DNA of 13,736 nucleotides from positions 1-13,736 of the forward strand of contig CANRML010000021.1 of NCBI GenBank assembly GCA_947631725.1, read 5' to 3'. The stretch is from an uncultured Clostridia bacterium (GTDB taxonomy: Bacteria > Bacillota > Clostridia > TANB77 > CAG-508). Every line of letters begins with the position of its first letter. The stretch's first letter is position 1. The notes under the pieces were generated by a model. The model had not been told where the DNA came from and made no database searches. It saw only the letters and a list, made by a program, of their open reading frames with translations. Positions 1-5,760 of the stretch are shown here, one piece after another. Position numbers and translations under genes: made by a program.

Positions 1-61
1 ATTCATGTTCAAGTAATTGTTTATTTTGAAGAAGACTCATAATCTCCATTTTTTCTTCCAT
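1..61 (-). CDS. Partial CDS, 5' end only, product unknown
   Basis: The first 20 codons of a minus-strand gene run off the left edge of the window. The ATG at 61-59 is preceded by a GGAGG Shine-Dalgarno at 72-68 with 6-nt spacing. The visible N-terminus is MEEKMEIMSLLQNKQLLEHE, which is hydrophilic, probably helical and without a signal peptide. That is too short to assign to a family. The promoter directly upstream is embedded in a set of repeated operator-like half-sites (76-196), so the gene is probably tightly regulated and may encode its own regulator; that is inference. Internal ATGs at codons 5 and 8 are possible but have no better ribosome binding site. Confidence 0.6.
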   Translation of the reverse strand, partial: MEEKMEIMSLLQNKQLLEHE

Positions 62-75
62 GATTTTCCTCCTTG

Positions 76-196
76 TATAAATGTGAAACTTTTTATCATT
101 TTTTCTTTAAATTTGTTTCACATTTATATTATATCACAAAACAATAAAAATGTGAAACTTTTTTGTTGTTTTTTTATAAAATTGTTTCACATTTTA
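76..196. repeat. Four-half-site inverted repeat array (AATGTGAAAC / GTTTCACATT)
   Basis: Two long-spaced inverted repeats lie in tandem. The first pairs 76-89 with 115-128 (14-bp perfect arms containing AAATGTGAAAC / GTTTCACATTT). The second pairs 147-158 with 184-195 (12-bp perfect arms containing the same core). Both have a 25-nt spacer, and matching arms of the two copies are 69 bp apart, so the module appears duplicated. The spacers have diverged while the arms have not, which suggests the arms are functional. Half-site starts are 36, 33 and 36 bp apart. On the minus strand the second pair could also fold as a terminator for the rtcB remnant, since its 3' arm is followed by TATTGTTTT. The first pair would form a leader hairpin just ahead of the next gene's ribosome binding site. 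Operator and RNA-hairpin roles are not exclusive. Confidence 0.75.
128..156 (-). promoter_or_regulatory. Promoter of the partial gene at the left edge
   Basis: On the minus strand, TTCACA (156-151) is separated by exactly 17 bp from a perfect TATAAT (133-128), a good match to a SigA-type promoter. The -35 lies inside one GTTTCACATT half-site (148-158). The neighbouring half-site (115-128) touches the -10 and covers the expected start point near 121. A protein bound to the half-sites would therefore occlude RNA polymerase, which favours repression. Confidence 0.65.
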
Positions 197-203
197 TTGG
201 CAT

Positions 204-994
204 TTATTTATTTGCTTTAAAATTATATACTGGCTTTATAATTTTTTCAACTTCTACTGTATCTCCTATATGGTTCAATATTTCATCCAATGTCTTATAT
301 ACGACTGGTGCTTCATCTATTGTATATTCATTAACAGAGGTTGTATAAATATTTTCCATTGACTTTTTATAATCTTCAATACTAATTTTTTCTTTAGCTT
401 GTTTCCTTGACATTATTCTTCCTGCTCCATGTGGTGCTGAATTGTTCCAGTCTTCATTTCCTTTTCCATATCCTAAAATACAGCCATCTTTCATATTTAT
501 TGGAATTATTAATTTTTCTCCTTTTTTTGCAGAAATAGCTCCTTTTCTTACTATATTATCTTCAAAAGAAATATAATTATGTACTGATTCAAAGCTATTT
601 TCAATATTAAATCCCATATATTTTTCAATAACTTCTTTCTTTTTGTTTATATAATCAATATAACCATAATTTAGAATTTTATCAGCTAAATTTTGGTATA
701 ATTCTGCAACCTGTGAACCTAAATTTCTTGATCCAGTATGTATAATTAGATATTTAGTATCTTCATCATCTCTATCAATTTCAATAAAATGATTTCCACC
801 ACCTGATGAACCAACAGATTTTTTTTATCCAATTATAATGCTTTAATTCATCGTAGCAATATAATTGTTTGATATCAAAATCAGCAATTACTTGAGCTAG
901 GGAAATCATTTTCTTTTATTGCTTTGTCTATTCTAACTTGTTCAAGTTTATCTTTTGTTTCTTCCCACATTCTAACGGTTATAAATCTTTTCAT
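204..994 (-). pseudogene. rtcB: Degraded RtcB-type RNA ligase gene
   Basis: RtcB ligates 2',3'-cyclic phosphate or 3'-phosphate RNA ends to 5'-OH ends using GTP and Mn2+. The intact block, 824-204, carries GGGNHFIEID, HTGSRNLG, VHNYIS, RKGAISAKKGEK and APHGAGRIMSR (the last with the histidine that is guanylylated in the family), ending KPVYNFKANK. The gene is broken. A stop lies just ahead of SVGSSGGGNH, caused by an A8 tract (minus strand of 819-826) where seven A would restore the frame with WIKKSVG. A second shift near 900-910 separates it from the ATG at 994, which has a good GGGGAGG site at 1008-1002. The family's N-terminal metal-binding segment (DxGxGC) is missing, and compared with remembered homologues about 70-80 residues between YQNLADKIL and MGFNIENSFESVHN are deleted in frame. 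It is probably non-functional. A sequencing error could explain one frameshift but not the missing segments. Confidence 0.85.
881..994 (-). CDS. Small ORF at the 5' end of the rtcB remnant, possibly ribbon-helix-helix
   Basis: This 37-codon reading frame starts at ATG 994 with a strong GGGGAGG site six or so bases upstream and encodes MKRFITVRMWEETKDKLEQV and 17 further residues. None of it matches RtcB as I know it. The pattern FITVRMWEETKDKLEQV resembles the first strand and helix of ribbon-helix-helix DNA-binding proteins. The +1 frame immediately after it reads ISLAQVIADF, which resembles the second helix of that fold. I infer a small DNA-binding gene that was frameshifted and fused to the rtcB fragment by a deletion. 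It may equally be a divergent rtcB N-terminus or a non-coding remnant. Confidence 0.35.
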   Translation of the reverse strand: MKRFITVRMWEETKDKLEQVRIDKAIKENDFPSSSNC

Positions 995-1008
995 TATACT
1001 ACCTCCCC

Positions 1009-1241
1009 TTGAAGAATAGTAATATATGTATTTAAGAGTATCAATATTAAGTTAGATATTAACCAGATTATCTTTACCAATTGAGTATTAGAGATAACTT
1101 ATGCAACTGAACATTTGTGAAATTGCATACCTTGTAAAAACAGAGTAGACTGCAACTATTGACCATGTCGACTATTAGCATAAAAATATAAATCAATTCT
1201 ACATACTAAAATTATTTAAAGATATAGAAGTATAAAACTAA
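1009..1241. other. Intergenic region between the rtcB remnant and the ZIP gene
   Basis: No gene or RNA was recognised here. On the minus strand, TTGATA (1044-1039) and TACTAT (1021-1016), 17 bp apart, form a plausible promoter for the ORF starting at 994. On the plus strand, TTGACC (1159-1164) and TAAAAA (1181-1186), 16 bp apart, and an isolated TATAAA (1231-1236), are weak candidates for the ZIP promoter. A 7-bp inverted repeat TATGCAA / TTGCATA lies at 1100-1106 and 1123-1129 with a 16-nt spacer. Base composition is less A-biased than in the plus-strand genes to the right. Confidence 0.35.
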
Positions 1242-1282
1242 ACTCCTTACAATATATTTATAATAAATACATTGTAAGGAGT
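1242..1282 (+). promoter_or_regulatory. Hairpin that buries the ZIP gene's ribosome binding site
   Basis: ACTCCTTACAAT (1242-1253) pairs perfectly with ATTGTAAGGAGT (1271-1282). After one A/C mismatch the stem continues for six more pairs (1255-1260 with 1264-1269) around a 3-nt loop. The AAGGAG Shine-Dalgarno of the ZIP gene (1276-1281) lies wholly inside the 3' arm, and its CTCCTT complement is in the 5' arm. If transcribed, the mRNA would hide its ribosome site. Alternatively this is a DNA palindrome bound by a metal-responsive repressor. The structure is seen directly; the role is inferred. Confidence 0.7.
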
Positions 1283-1290
1283 AATTTAAA

Positions 1291-2031
1291 TTGGAAATTT
1301 TGAAAACAACTTTAATAGGATTGTTTTTTGGAACATTTGGTACAACTATAGGTGGATTTATAGGAATATTTTTAAAAAGAGATTCAAACAAATTTCTGAG
1401 TTTTATATTATCATTTGCCTCAGGACTTATGATGGCAATAATATGTTTTGACTTAATTCCAGAAGCATTAGAAATTAGCAATATAATTCAAGTAATATTC
1501 GGAATAGGAATAGGAATTATAAGTATGATAGGATGTGACATATTAGTAGAAAAAAAATTCAGTCAGAAAAAAACAGCTAAATTTCAGAAAAATCAATTAT
1601 TAAAAACAGGAATAGTTGTATCAATAGGGCTTGCAATACATAACTTCCCAGAAGGTTTAGCGATAGGCTCAGGATTTGGAGCATCAATAAAACTAGGACT
1701 TAGTTTAGCAATAGCAATTTGCCTACATGACATACCAGAAGGAATATCTATGGCAGTACCAATGAAAAATGGTGGAATTTCTAAAACAAAAGTGATTTTC
1801 TATGTAATACTATCAGGAATTACAACAGGAGTAGGAGCATTATTTGGTGCAATTTTAGGAACAATATCAACAACAATTATTAGTATTTGCCTAAGCTTTG
1901 CAGCAGGAGCAATGTTATATATAGTATCAGGAGAACTAATTCCAGAATCAAATAAACTATATAATGGAAGAATGACAGCACTAGGAAATATAGCAGGATT
2001 TTTAATAGGGATGTTTGCAATGAGCATATAA
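1291..2031 (+). CDS. ZIP family divalent metal transporter (ZupT-like)
   Basis: This is a membrane permease of the ZIP family, whose members move Zn2+ and sometimes Fe2+ or Mn2+ into the cytoplasm. The 246 residues contain about eight hydrophobic segments and the two signature metal-binding helices, HNFPEG (H117, E121) and HDIPEG (H146, E150), plus GELIPES near the C-terminus (E215). The cytoplasmic loop between the third and fourth segments (around 86-106) is lysine-rich and lacks the His-rich stretch of many ZIPs. The start is a TTG at 1291, nine nt after AAGGAG at 1276-1281; no in-frame ATG is near. That ribosome site lies within the strong hairpin at 1242-1282, suggesting translational or operator control. 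It is convergent with mscL and probably monocistronic. Metal specificity cannot be read from the sequence. Confidence 0.9.
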   Translation: MEILKTTLIGLFFGTFGTTIGGFIGIFLKRDSNKFLSFILSFASGLMMAIICFDLIPEALEISNIIQVIFGIGIGIISMIGCDILVEKKFSQKKTAKFQKNQLLKTGIVVSIGLAIHNFPEGLAIGSGFGASIKLGLSLAIAICLHDIPEGISMAVPMKNGGISKTKVIFYVILSGITTGVGALFGAILGTISTTIISICLSFAAGAMLYIVSGELIPESNKLYNGRMTALGNIAGFLIGMFAMSI

Positions 2032-2045
2032 AAAGCATAAAAATA

Positions 2046-2077
2046 GCCCAGTTTAAAGTGATTTACTTAAACTGGGC
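2046..2077 (-). terminator. Terminator of mscL, probably shared with the ZIP gene
   Basis: GCCCAGTTTAA (2046-2056) and TTAAACTGGGC (2067-2077) form an 11-bp stem with a 10-nt loop in the gap between convergent genes. Reading the minus strand, the stem is followed by TATTTTTATG, a usable U-tract for mscL. Reading the plus strand it is followed by A-rich sequence, so it is a weaker terminator for the ZIP gene. Confidence 0.8.
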
Positions 2078-2082
2078 AAAAA

Positions 2083-2541
2083 TTATTTAGAAACTTCAAC
2101 TTTATCTTCTAAAACAGAGGTACAATGAGGGCATCTTGTAGCTTTAAAGTCAATCTCAGAACAGCAGTAAGGACACACTTTTGTAGTAGGTTCTGGTTCA
2201 ACTTCCTCAGTATTACCATCTTTTTTAGTTAATTTTTCAAGATTTTCTTTAGTCTTATTATTTAATTTTGTAAAAGTTCTGATTGCAATAAAAATAGAAA
2301 AAGCTATAATTAGGAAATCAACAATAGTAGTAATAAAAGAACCATATTTAATAACTGAATTTCCAACAGTTAATGTCAAATCGTCAAAAGTAACTTTTCC
2401 TGTAAATATAGCAACAGTAGGCATAATAATATCATTAACAAGAGAAGTAACTATTTTTTGAAAAGCACCACCGACAATAACACCAATAGCCATATCAATA
2501 ACATTACCTTTTGTAGCGAATTCTTTAAATTCTTTTAACAT
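2083..2541 (-). CDS. mscL: Large-conductance mechanosensitive channel MscL with C-terminal zinc ribbon
   Basis: MscL forms a homopentameric pore in the cytoplasmic membrane that opens under extreme tension and protects against hypo-osmotic shock. The N-terminal amphipathic helix and first membrane segment (MLKEFKEFATKGNVIDMAIG, then VIVGGAFQKIVTSLV) and second membrane segment (about 68-90) are typical. At 152 residues it is longer than the classical form because of a C-terminal extension: a charged linker (about 93-120) and a CPYC-x10-CPHC zinc ribbon (C123, C126, C137, C140). Similar tails are known to me in other Clostridia-type MscL proteins; their role is unclear. The ATG at 2541 has GGAGAGG upstream. 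It has its own promoter (2565-2593) back to back with that of pcrA. Codons end mainly in T (GGT, GTT, ATT), unlike plus-strand neighbours. Confidence 0.93.
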   Translation of the reverse strand: MLKEFKEFATKGNVIDMAIGVIVGGAFQKIVTSLVNDIIMPTVAIFTGKVTFDDLTLTVGNSVIKYGSFITTIVDFLIIAFSIFIAIRTFTKLNNKTKENLEKLTKKDGNTEEVEPEPTTKVCPYCCSEIDFKATRCPHCTSVLEDKVEVSK

Positions 2542-2564
2542 AATATCCTCTCCTTTGCATAATC

Positions 2565-2593
2565 ATTTTACAGTAAAAGTCGAAAAAAGTCAA
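2565..2593 (-). promoter_or_regulatory. mscL promoter
   Basis: On the minus strand, TTGACT (2593-2588) and TAAAAT (2570-2565) are separated by 17 bp, about 24 nt upstream of the mscL start codon. The -35 boxes of this promoter and the pcrA promoter are only 10 bp apart. Confidence 0.7.
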
Positions 2594-2603
2594 TAAAAAG
2601 TAC

Positions 2604-2632
2604 TTGATTTTTGGGAACACCTATAGTAAAAT
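2604..2632 (+). promoter_or_regulatory. pcrA promoter
   Basis: TTGATT (2604-2609) and TAAAAT (2627-2632) are 17 bp apart and lie about 36 nt upstream of the pcrA ATG. An overlapping TATAGT (2622-2627) is an alternative -10 but has poorer spacing. Confidence 0.6.
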
Positions 2633-2668
2633 ACAAACATAGTTTTGAATAAGAAAAGAGGAATATAA

Positions 2669-4933
2669 ATGGCAGAAAACACAATATTAGAAGGATTAAA
2701 TGAAAAACAAAAAGAAGCAGTAATTTATACACAAGGACCTTGCCTAGTAATTGCAGGAGCAGGAAGCGGAAAAACAAAAGTGCTAACACATAAAATAGCA
2801 TATTTAATACAAGAAAAAAAGGTGTTACCTTGGAATATATTAGCAATTACATTTACAAATAAAGCAGCAAATGAAATGAAGGAAAGAATTGCAAATTTAG
2901 TAGGAGATGTAGCAAAAGATATATGGATGGGAACCTTTCACTCTATCTGTGTGAGAATTTTAAGAAAATTCATAGACAGAATAGGATATGATACATCATT
3001 TGTAATTTTTGACACATCAGATCAAAAAACAGTGATAAAAGGTTGCATGAAGGAATTAGGAATAGATGAAAAAATGATAACAGACAGAAATATTCAATAT
3101 GAAATAAGCAATGCTAAAAATGAAATGCTAACACCAGAACAATATGCAGTAAAAGCAAATGGAAACTATAGAAATGAACTAATTGCAAAAGTATATGAGC
3201 TATATCAAAGAAGATTAAAAGAAAACAATGCAATTGATTTTGATGACATAATAAATTTTACAATTCAAATCTTTTTAGAAAATGAAGATGTTTTAAACTA
3301 TTATTCAGACAAATTTAAATATATATTGGTAGACGAATATCAAGATACAAATAAATCTCAATTCACATTAGTAACTTTACTTGCAGCAAAACACGGAAAT
3401 GTAACGGCCGTAGGAGATAATGACCAAGGTATATATTCATTTAGAGGAGCAGATATATCAAATATACTTAACTTTGAAAAAGATTTTGTCGGAACTAAAA
3501 TTATAAAGCTAGAACAAAACTATAGATGTACCCCAAATATTCTAAATATAGCAAATGCAGTTATAAAAAACAATACAGTAAAATACAAGAAAAACTTATG
3601 GACAAAAAATGAAGAAGGAAACTTGCCAAAAGTATATCTAGCAGAAAATGAATATGACGAAGGAAGCTTCATAGTACAAGAAATAAATAGATTAAAAAGA
3701 GAAGAATATCTATCATATAATGATTTTGCAGTCCTATACAGGATGAATACACAATCAAGAGCAATAGAAGACATTTTAAGAAGAGAAAATGTACCATATA
3801 AAATTGTAGGAGGACTTAAATTCTACGAAAGAAAAGAAATAAAAGATATTATTGCATATTTACGTTTCATACAAAATACATCTGATAATCTAAGCTTAAA
3901 AAGAATTATAAATGAACCAAAAAGAGGAATAGGAAAAACAAGCTTAGAAAATATAGAAAAAATAGCAAATGAAACAGAAGTATCAATGTATGAAATAATC
4001 AAAAATGCAGACCAATATGGATTAAATAGAGTATTTTTAAATTCAAGAGAGTTTGTAAATTTAGTAGAAGAATTAAGAAGTAAAAAAGACGAGATTTTGA
4101 TTTCAGAGCTAATAACACAAATATTAAAAAAATCAGGATATTCAAAAGCATTAGAAATAGAAAATACAATAGAAGCCGAAAACAGGATGGCAAACTTAGA
4201 AGAATTTTTAAATGTAGCAATAGAATTTGAAGAAGAATCAGCAGATAATACATTAAGTGAATTCCTAGAAGGAATTACTCTATCAAGTGATATAGACAAT
4301 TTAGAAGAAACAGAAGATTCAATAACACTAATGACTTTACATAGTGCAAAAGGATTGGAGTTTCCTGTAGTTTTTCTAGTAGGGATGGAAGAAGGAATAT
4401 TTCCAGGATATAAATCTATTGGAGAAGAAAAAGAAATAGAAGAAGAAAGACGCTTATGTTATGTAGGAATAACTAGGGCAAAGCAACATCTATTTCTAAC
4501 ACATAGTCAACAAAGAACAGTATTTGGCTCAACAAGTTGTAATCCAGCATCTAGATTTTTAAATGAAATACCAGATGAACTAGTAGAAAAATGTAATGAA
4601 GAAAAAGAAGAAAAAATAGCAGACTCACCATATACTTGGACATATGGAGGACAAAAAGAAAGTATATTAACAAAAGTAAAAAAAGAAACTGTTCCAGTAT
4701 TCCAAAGAACAGCAGAAAGCTTTTTAAAATCATTAAATCAAAAACCTGTAAATACAGATGTTGATTTCTCACAATATGGAGAAGGAGTAAGAGTATTTCA
4801 TAAAAAATTTGGAGAAGGAACAATATCATTTGTAGAACCAGAAGGAGATGACTTAAAAGTAGATATTACATTTGATAAAGTAGGACATAAACGCTTAATG
4901 GCAAAATATGCAAATCTAGAAGTATTGACGTAA
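2669..4933 (+). CDS. pcrA: ATP-dependent DNA helicase PcrA (UvrD/Rep family)
   Basis: PcrA is a 3'-to-5' superfamily 1A helicase acting in nucleotide excision repair, rolling-circle replication, and clearing of RecA filaments and stalled RNA polymerase. At 754 residues it has the usual full length. Motifs in order: Q motif LNEKQKEAV (10-18), Walker A AGAGSGKT (29-36), motif Ia TFTNKAANEM (61-70), Walker B DEYQD (222-226), motif III GDNDQGIYSFRGA (249-261), motif IV LEQNYRC (281-287), motif V TLHSAKGLEF (556-565) and motif VI YVGITRAK (598-605). A Tudor-like C-terminal domain (about 703-752, GVRVFHKKFGEG and onward) is the part known to contact RNA polymerase. The ATG at 2669 has AGAGGA six nt upstream. 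The usual partner ligA does not follow: a gene with its own promoter begins 95 nt downstream, so pcrA appears to be transcribed alone. No clear terminator was seen. Confidence 0.96.
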   Translation: MAENTILEGLNEKQKEAVIYTQGPCLVIAGAGSGKTKVLTHKIAYLIQEKKVLPWNILAITFTNKAANEMKERIANLVGDVAKDIWMGTFHSICVRILRKFIDRIGYDTSFVIFDTSDQKTVIKGCMKELGIDEKMITDRNIQYEISNAKNEMLTPEQYAVKANGNYRNELIAKVYELYQRRLKENNAIDFDDIINFTIQIFLENEDVLNYYSDKFKYILVDEYQDTNKSQFTLVTLLAAKHGNVTAVGDNDQGIYSFRGADISNILNFEKDFVGTKIIKLEQNYRCTPNILNIANAVIKNNTVKYKKNLWTKNEEGNLPKVYLAENEYDEGSFIVQEINRLKREEYLSYNDFAVLYRMNTQSRAIEDILRRENVPYKIVGGLKFYERKEIKDIIAYLRFIQNTSDNLSLKRIINEPKRGIGKTSLENIEKIANETEVSMYEIIKNADQYGLNRVFLNSREFVNLVEELRSKKDEILISELITQILKKSGYSKALEIENTIEAENRMANLEEFLNVAIEFEEESADNTLSEFLEGITLSSDIDNLEETEDSITLMTLHSAKGLEFPVVFLVGMEEGIFPGYKSIGEEKEIEEERRLCYVGITRAKQHLFLTHSQQRTVFGSTSCNPASRFLNEIPDELVEKCNEEKEEKIADSPYTWTYGGQKESILTKVKKETVPVFQRTAESFLKSLNQKPVNTDVDFSQYGEGVRVFHKKFGEGTISFVEPEGDDLKVDITFDKVGHKRLMAKYANLEVLT

Positions 4934-4950
4934 AAGGTTTACTTTTAAAG

Positions 4951-4979
4951 TTGACTTTTTAAACTCGCCATGATATGAT
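4951..4979 (+). promoter_or_regulatory. Promoter of the 132-residue orphan gene
   Basis: TTGACT (4951-4956) and TATGAT (4974-4979) are separated by exactly 17 bp, one mismatch from consensus in each box. It is one of the strongest-looking promoters in the window and lies 18 nt after the pcrA stop codon. Confidence 0.75.
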
Positions 4980-5046
4980 ATAAAGGACAATATATATTAG
5001 CATCCTCAGGCAACAAGGGGAGTACAAAATGAAGGAGGTAGAATGG

Positions 5047-5445
5047 ATGGAAACATTAAGATTTGCAAAAACACTTGGCGAGACTGTATCTATATTTGAT
5101 GCAGCTCATCACATCCCAGATGGCAAAAAGGAATTTAAACTACTGGGATACAGGGTAAATTCTAAACGGCATTGCTTTATGTATATGAGATATAAGGGTC
5201 TCACATACAAAGTAATAACTTGGTTTCCAACTGTTGATGAATATGTTTTCCGGGTGGAAAAAGTAAAGCCAACAGAAAAAACAGAAACAGTTTCAAACTA
5301 CAAATATGTATTAGACTATTGCAAAGAAAATGCTTATGGAGCACTAGAACATGAGCGAAAATTTTACCGAGCAGATGAGCTCGAACTTGCCAAGCAGGCA
5401 ATGAAAAAATTACGTGGGGATACCCACATATATGAAGTGTATTAA
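5047..5445 (+). CDS. Hypothetical protein, monocistronic, 132 residues
   Basis: I do not recognise this protein. It has no signal peptide, membrane segment or Cys-pair motif. The sequence alternates short predicted strands (KEFKLLGYRVN, HCFMYMRYKGLTYKVITWFP, EYVFRVEKV) with a helical C-terminal half (NYKYVLDYCKENAYG, ADELELAKQAMKKL). It is rich in Tyr, Lys and Glu and is probably a small soluble alpha/beta protein. I chose ATG 5047 because AAGGAGGT (5032-5039), a full match to the 16S anti-Shine-Dalgarno, sits seven nt upstream. An in-frame ATG at 5029 has a weaker GGGGAG at 5017-5022 and would add MKEVEW, but would place the better site inside the coding region. It has its own promoter and terminator. 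Codon use includes more C- and G-ending codons (GGC, CTC, CGG, CAC) than its neighbours, which may mean a different origin or high expression. Confidence 0.75.
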   Translation: METLRFAKTLGETVSIFDAAHHIPDGKKEFKLLGYRVNSKRHCFMYMRYKGLTYKVITWFPTVDEYVFRVEKVKPTEKTETVSNYKYVLDYCKENAYGALEHERKFYRADELELAKQAMKKLRGDTHIYEVY

Positions 5446-5462
5446 TTCATTCTAGAAAAGCA

Positions 5463-5492
5463 GGGGATTCCATTGGAATCCCCTAAATTTTA
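5463..5492 (+). terminator. Terminator of the orphan gene
   Basis: GGGGATTCC (5463-5471) and GGAATCCCC (5475-5483) form a perfect 9-bp stem with an ATT loop, followed by TAAATTTTATTT. It ends the transcript of the 132-residue gene 18 nt after its stop codon and insulates it from the coat genes. Confidence 0.85.
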
Positions 5493-5562
5493 TTTAAAAA
5501 TGTATAAAATTAAAAAAACTGGAAATAATAAGCAGAGAAAAGAGAAGAAAGGAAGGATAAAA

Positions 5563-5751
5563 ATGGCAGATTTAAACCAAATGGAACTACAACATTTAAG
5601 ACATTTAATAGGGGCACATGAAACTGCATACCAAAAATTAAATGCATATTCAGCACAAGCTGTAGACCCACAAATAAAGCAATTATTCACAAAATCAGCA
5701 CAAGATGCTTTAAACACTAAACAAAAACTAATGACATTTTTAAATAGTTAG
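5563..5751 (+). CDS. Small spore coat-associated protein, CotF-like helical hairpin
   Basis: A 62-residue, Cys-free, all-helical protein. The core NQMELQHLRHLIGAHETAYQ and the segment KQLFTKSAQDALNTKQKLM resemble the N-terminal half of coat F family proteins as I know them from Clostridia, which occur as small tandem genes and are placed in the spore coat or other surface layers. The ATG at 5563 is preceded by GGAAGG (5551-5556, 6-nt spacing). An upstream in-frame ATG at 5473 lies inside the preceding terminator and is rejected. The stop codon TAG overlaps the AGGAGG of the next gene, so the two are translated from one mRNA and probably act together. No sporulation sigma-factor promoter could be identified with confidence upstream. 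Family assignment is from pattern memory. Confidence 0.7.
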   Translation: MADLNQMELQHLRHLIGAHETAYQKLNAYSAQAVDPQIKQLFTKSAQDALNTKQKLMTFLNS

Positions 5752-5760
5752 GAGGTAAAT

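Noticed and set aside
79..195. parS-like centromere site for ParB
   Set aside because: The half-site TGTTTCAC matches half of parS, but here the two halves are separated by 25 nt instead of being contiguous, so no complete parS is present.
76..196. Short CRISPR-like array
   Set aside because: Repeats alternate in orientation, are only about 11-14 bp, and number four. They fit inverted operator half-sites, not direct repeats with unique spacers.
1048..1094. tRNA-like stretch on the minus strand (CTCAATTGGTAAAG resembles a D-arm)
   Set aside because: No acceptor stem, anticodon stem or T-arm (GGTTCGA) could be found around it.
1100..1129. TATGCAA / TTGCATA inverted repeat as an operator
   Set aside because: Arms of 7 bp with a 16-nt gap are expected by chance in AT-rich sequence, and it is not near a convincing promoter. 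Mentioned only in the intergenic note.
3520..4829. Long open frames on the minus strand inside pcrA
   Set aside because: They are antisense shadows of an A-rich gene, with Leu/Phe/Ile-rich translations and no ribosome sites.
4934..4965. Terminator of pcrA
   Set aside because: Only 4-5 bp stems (for example AAAGT-TG-ACTTT) can be drawn, too weak to call, and the stretch doubles as the -35 of the next gene.
5473..5562. Upstream start extending the small coat gene by 30 residues
   Set aside because: The start would lie within the terminator hairpin of the previous gene, has no ribosome site, and the extra residues are a lysine-rich run unlike the family.
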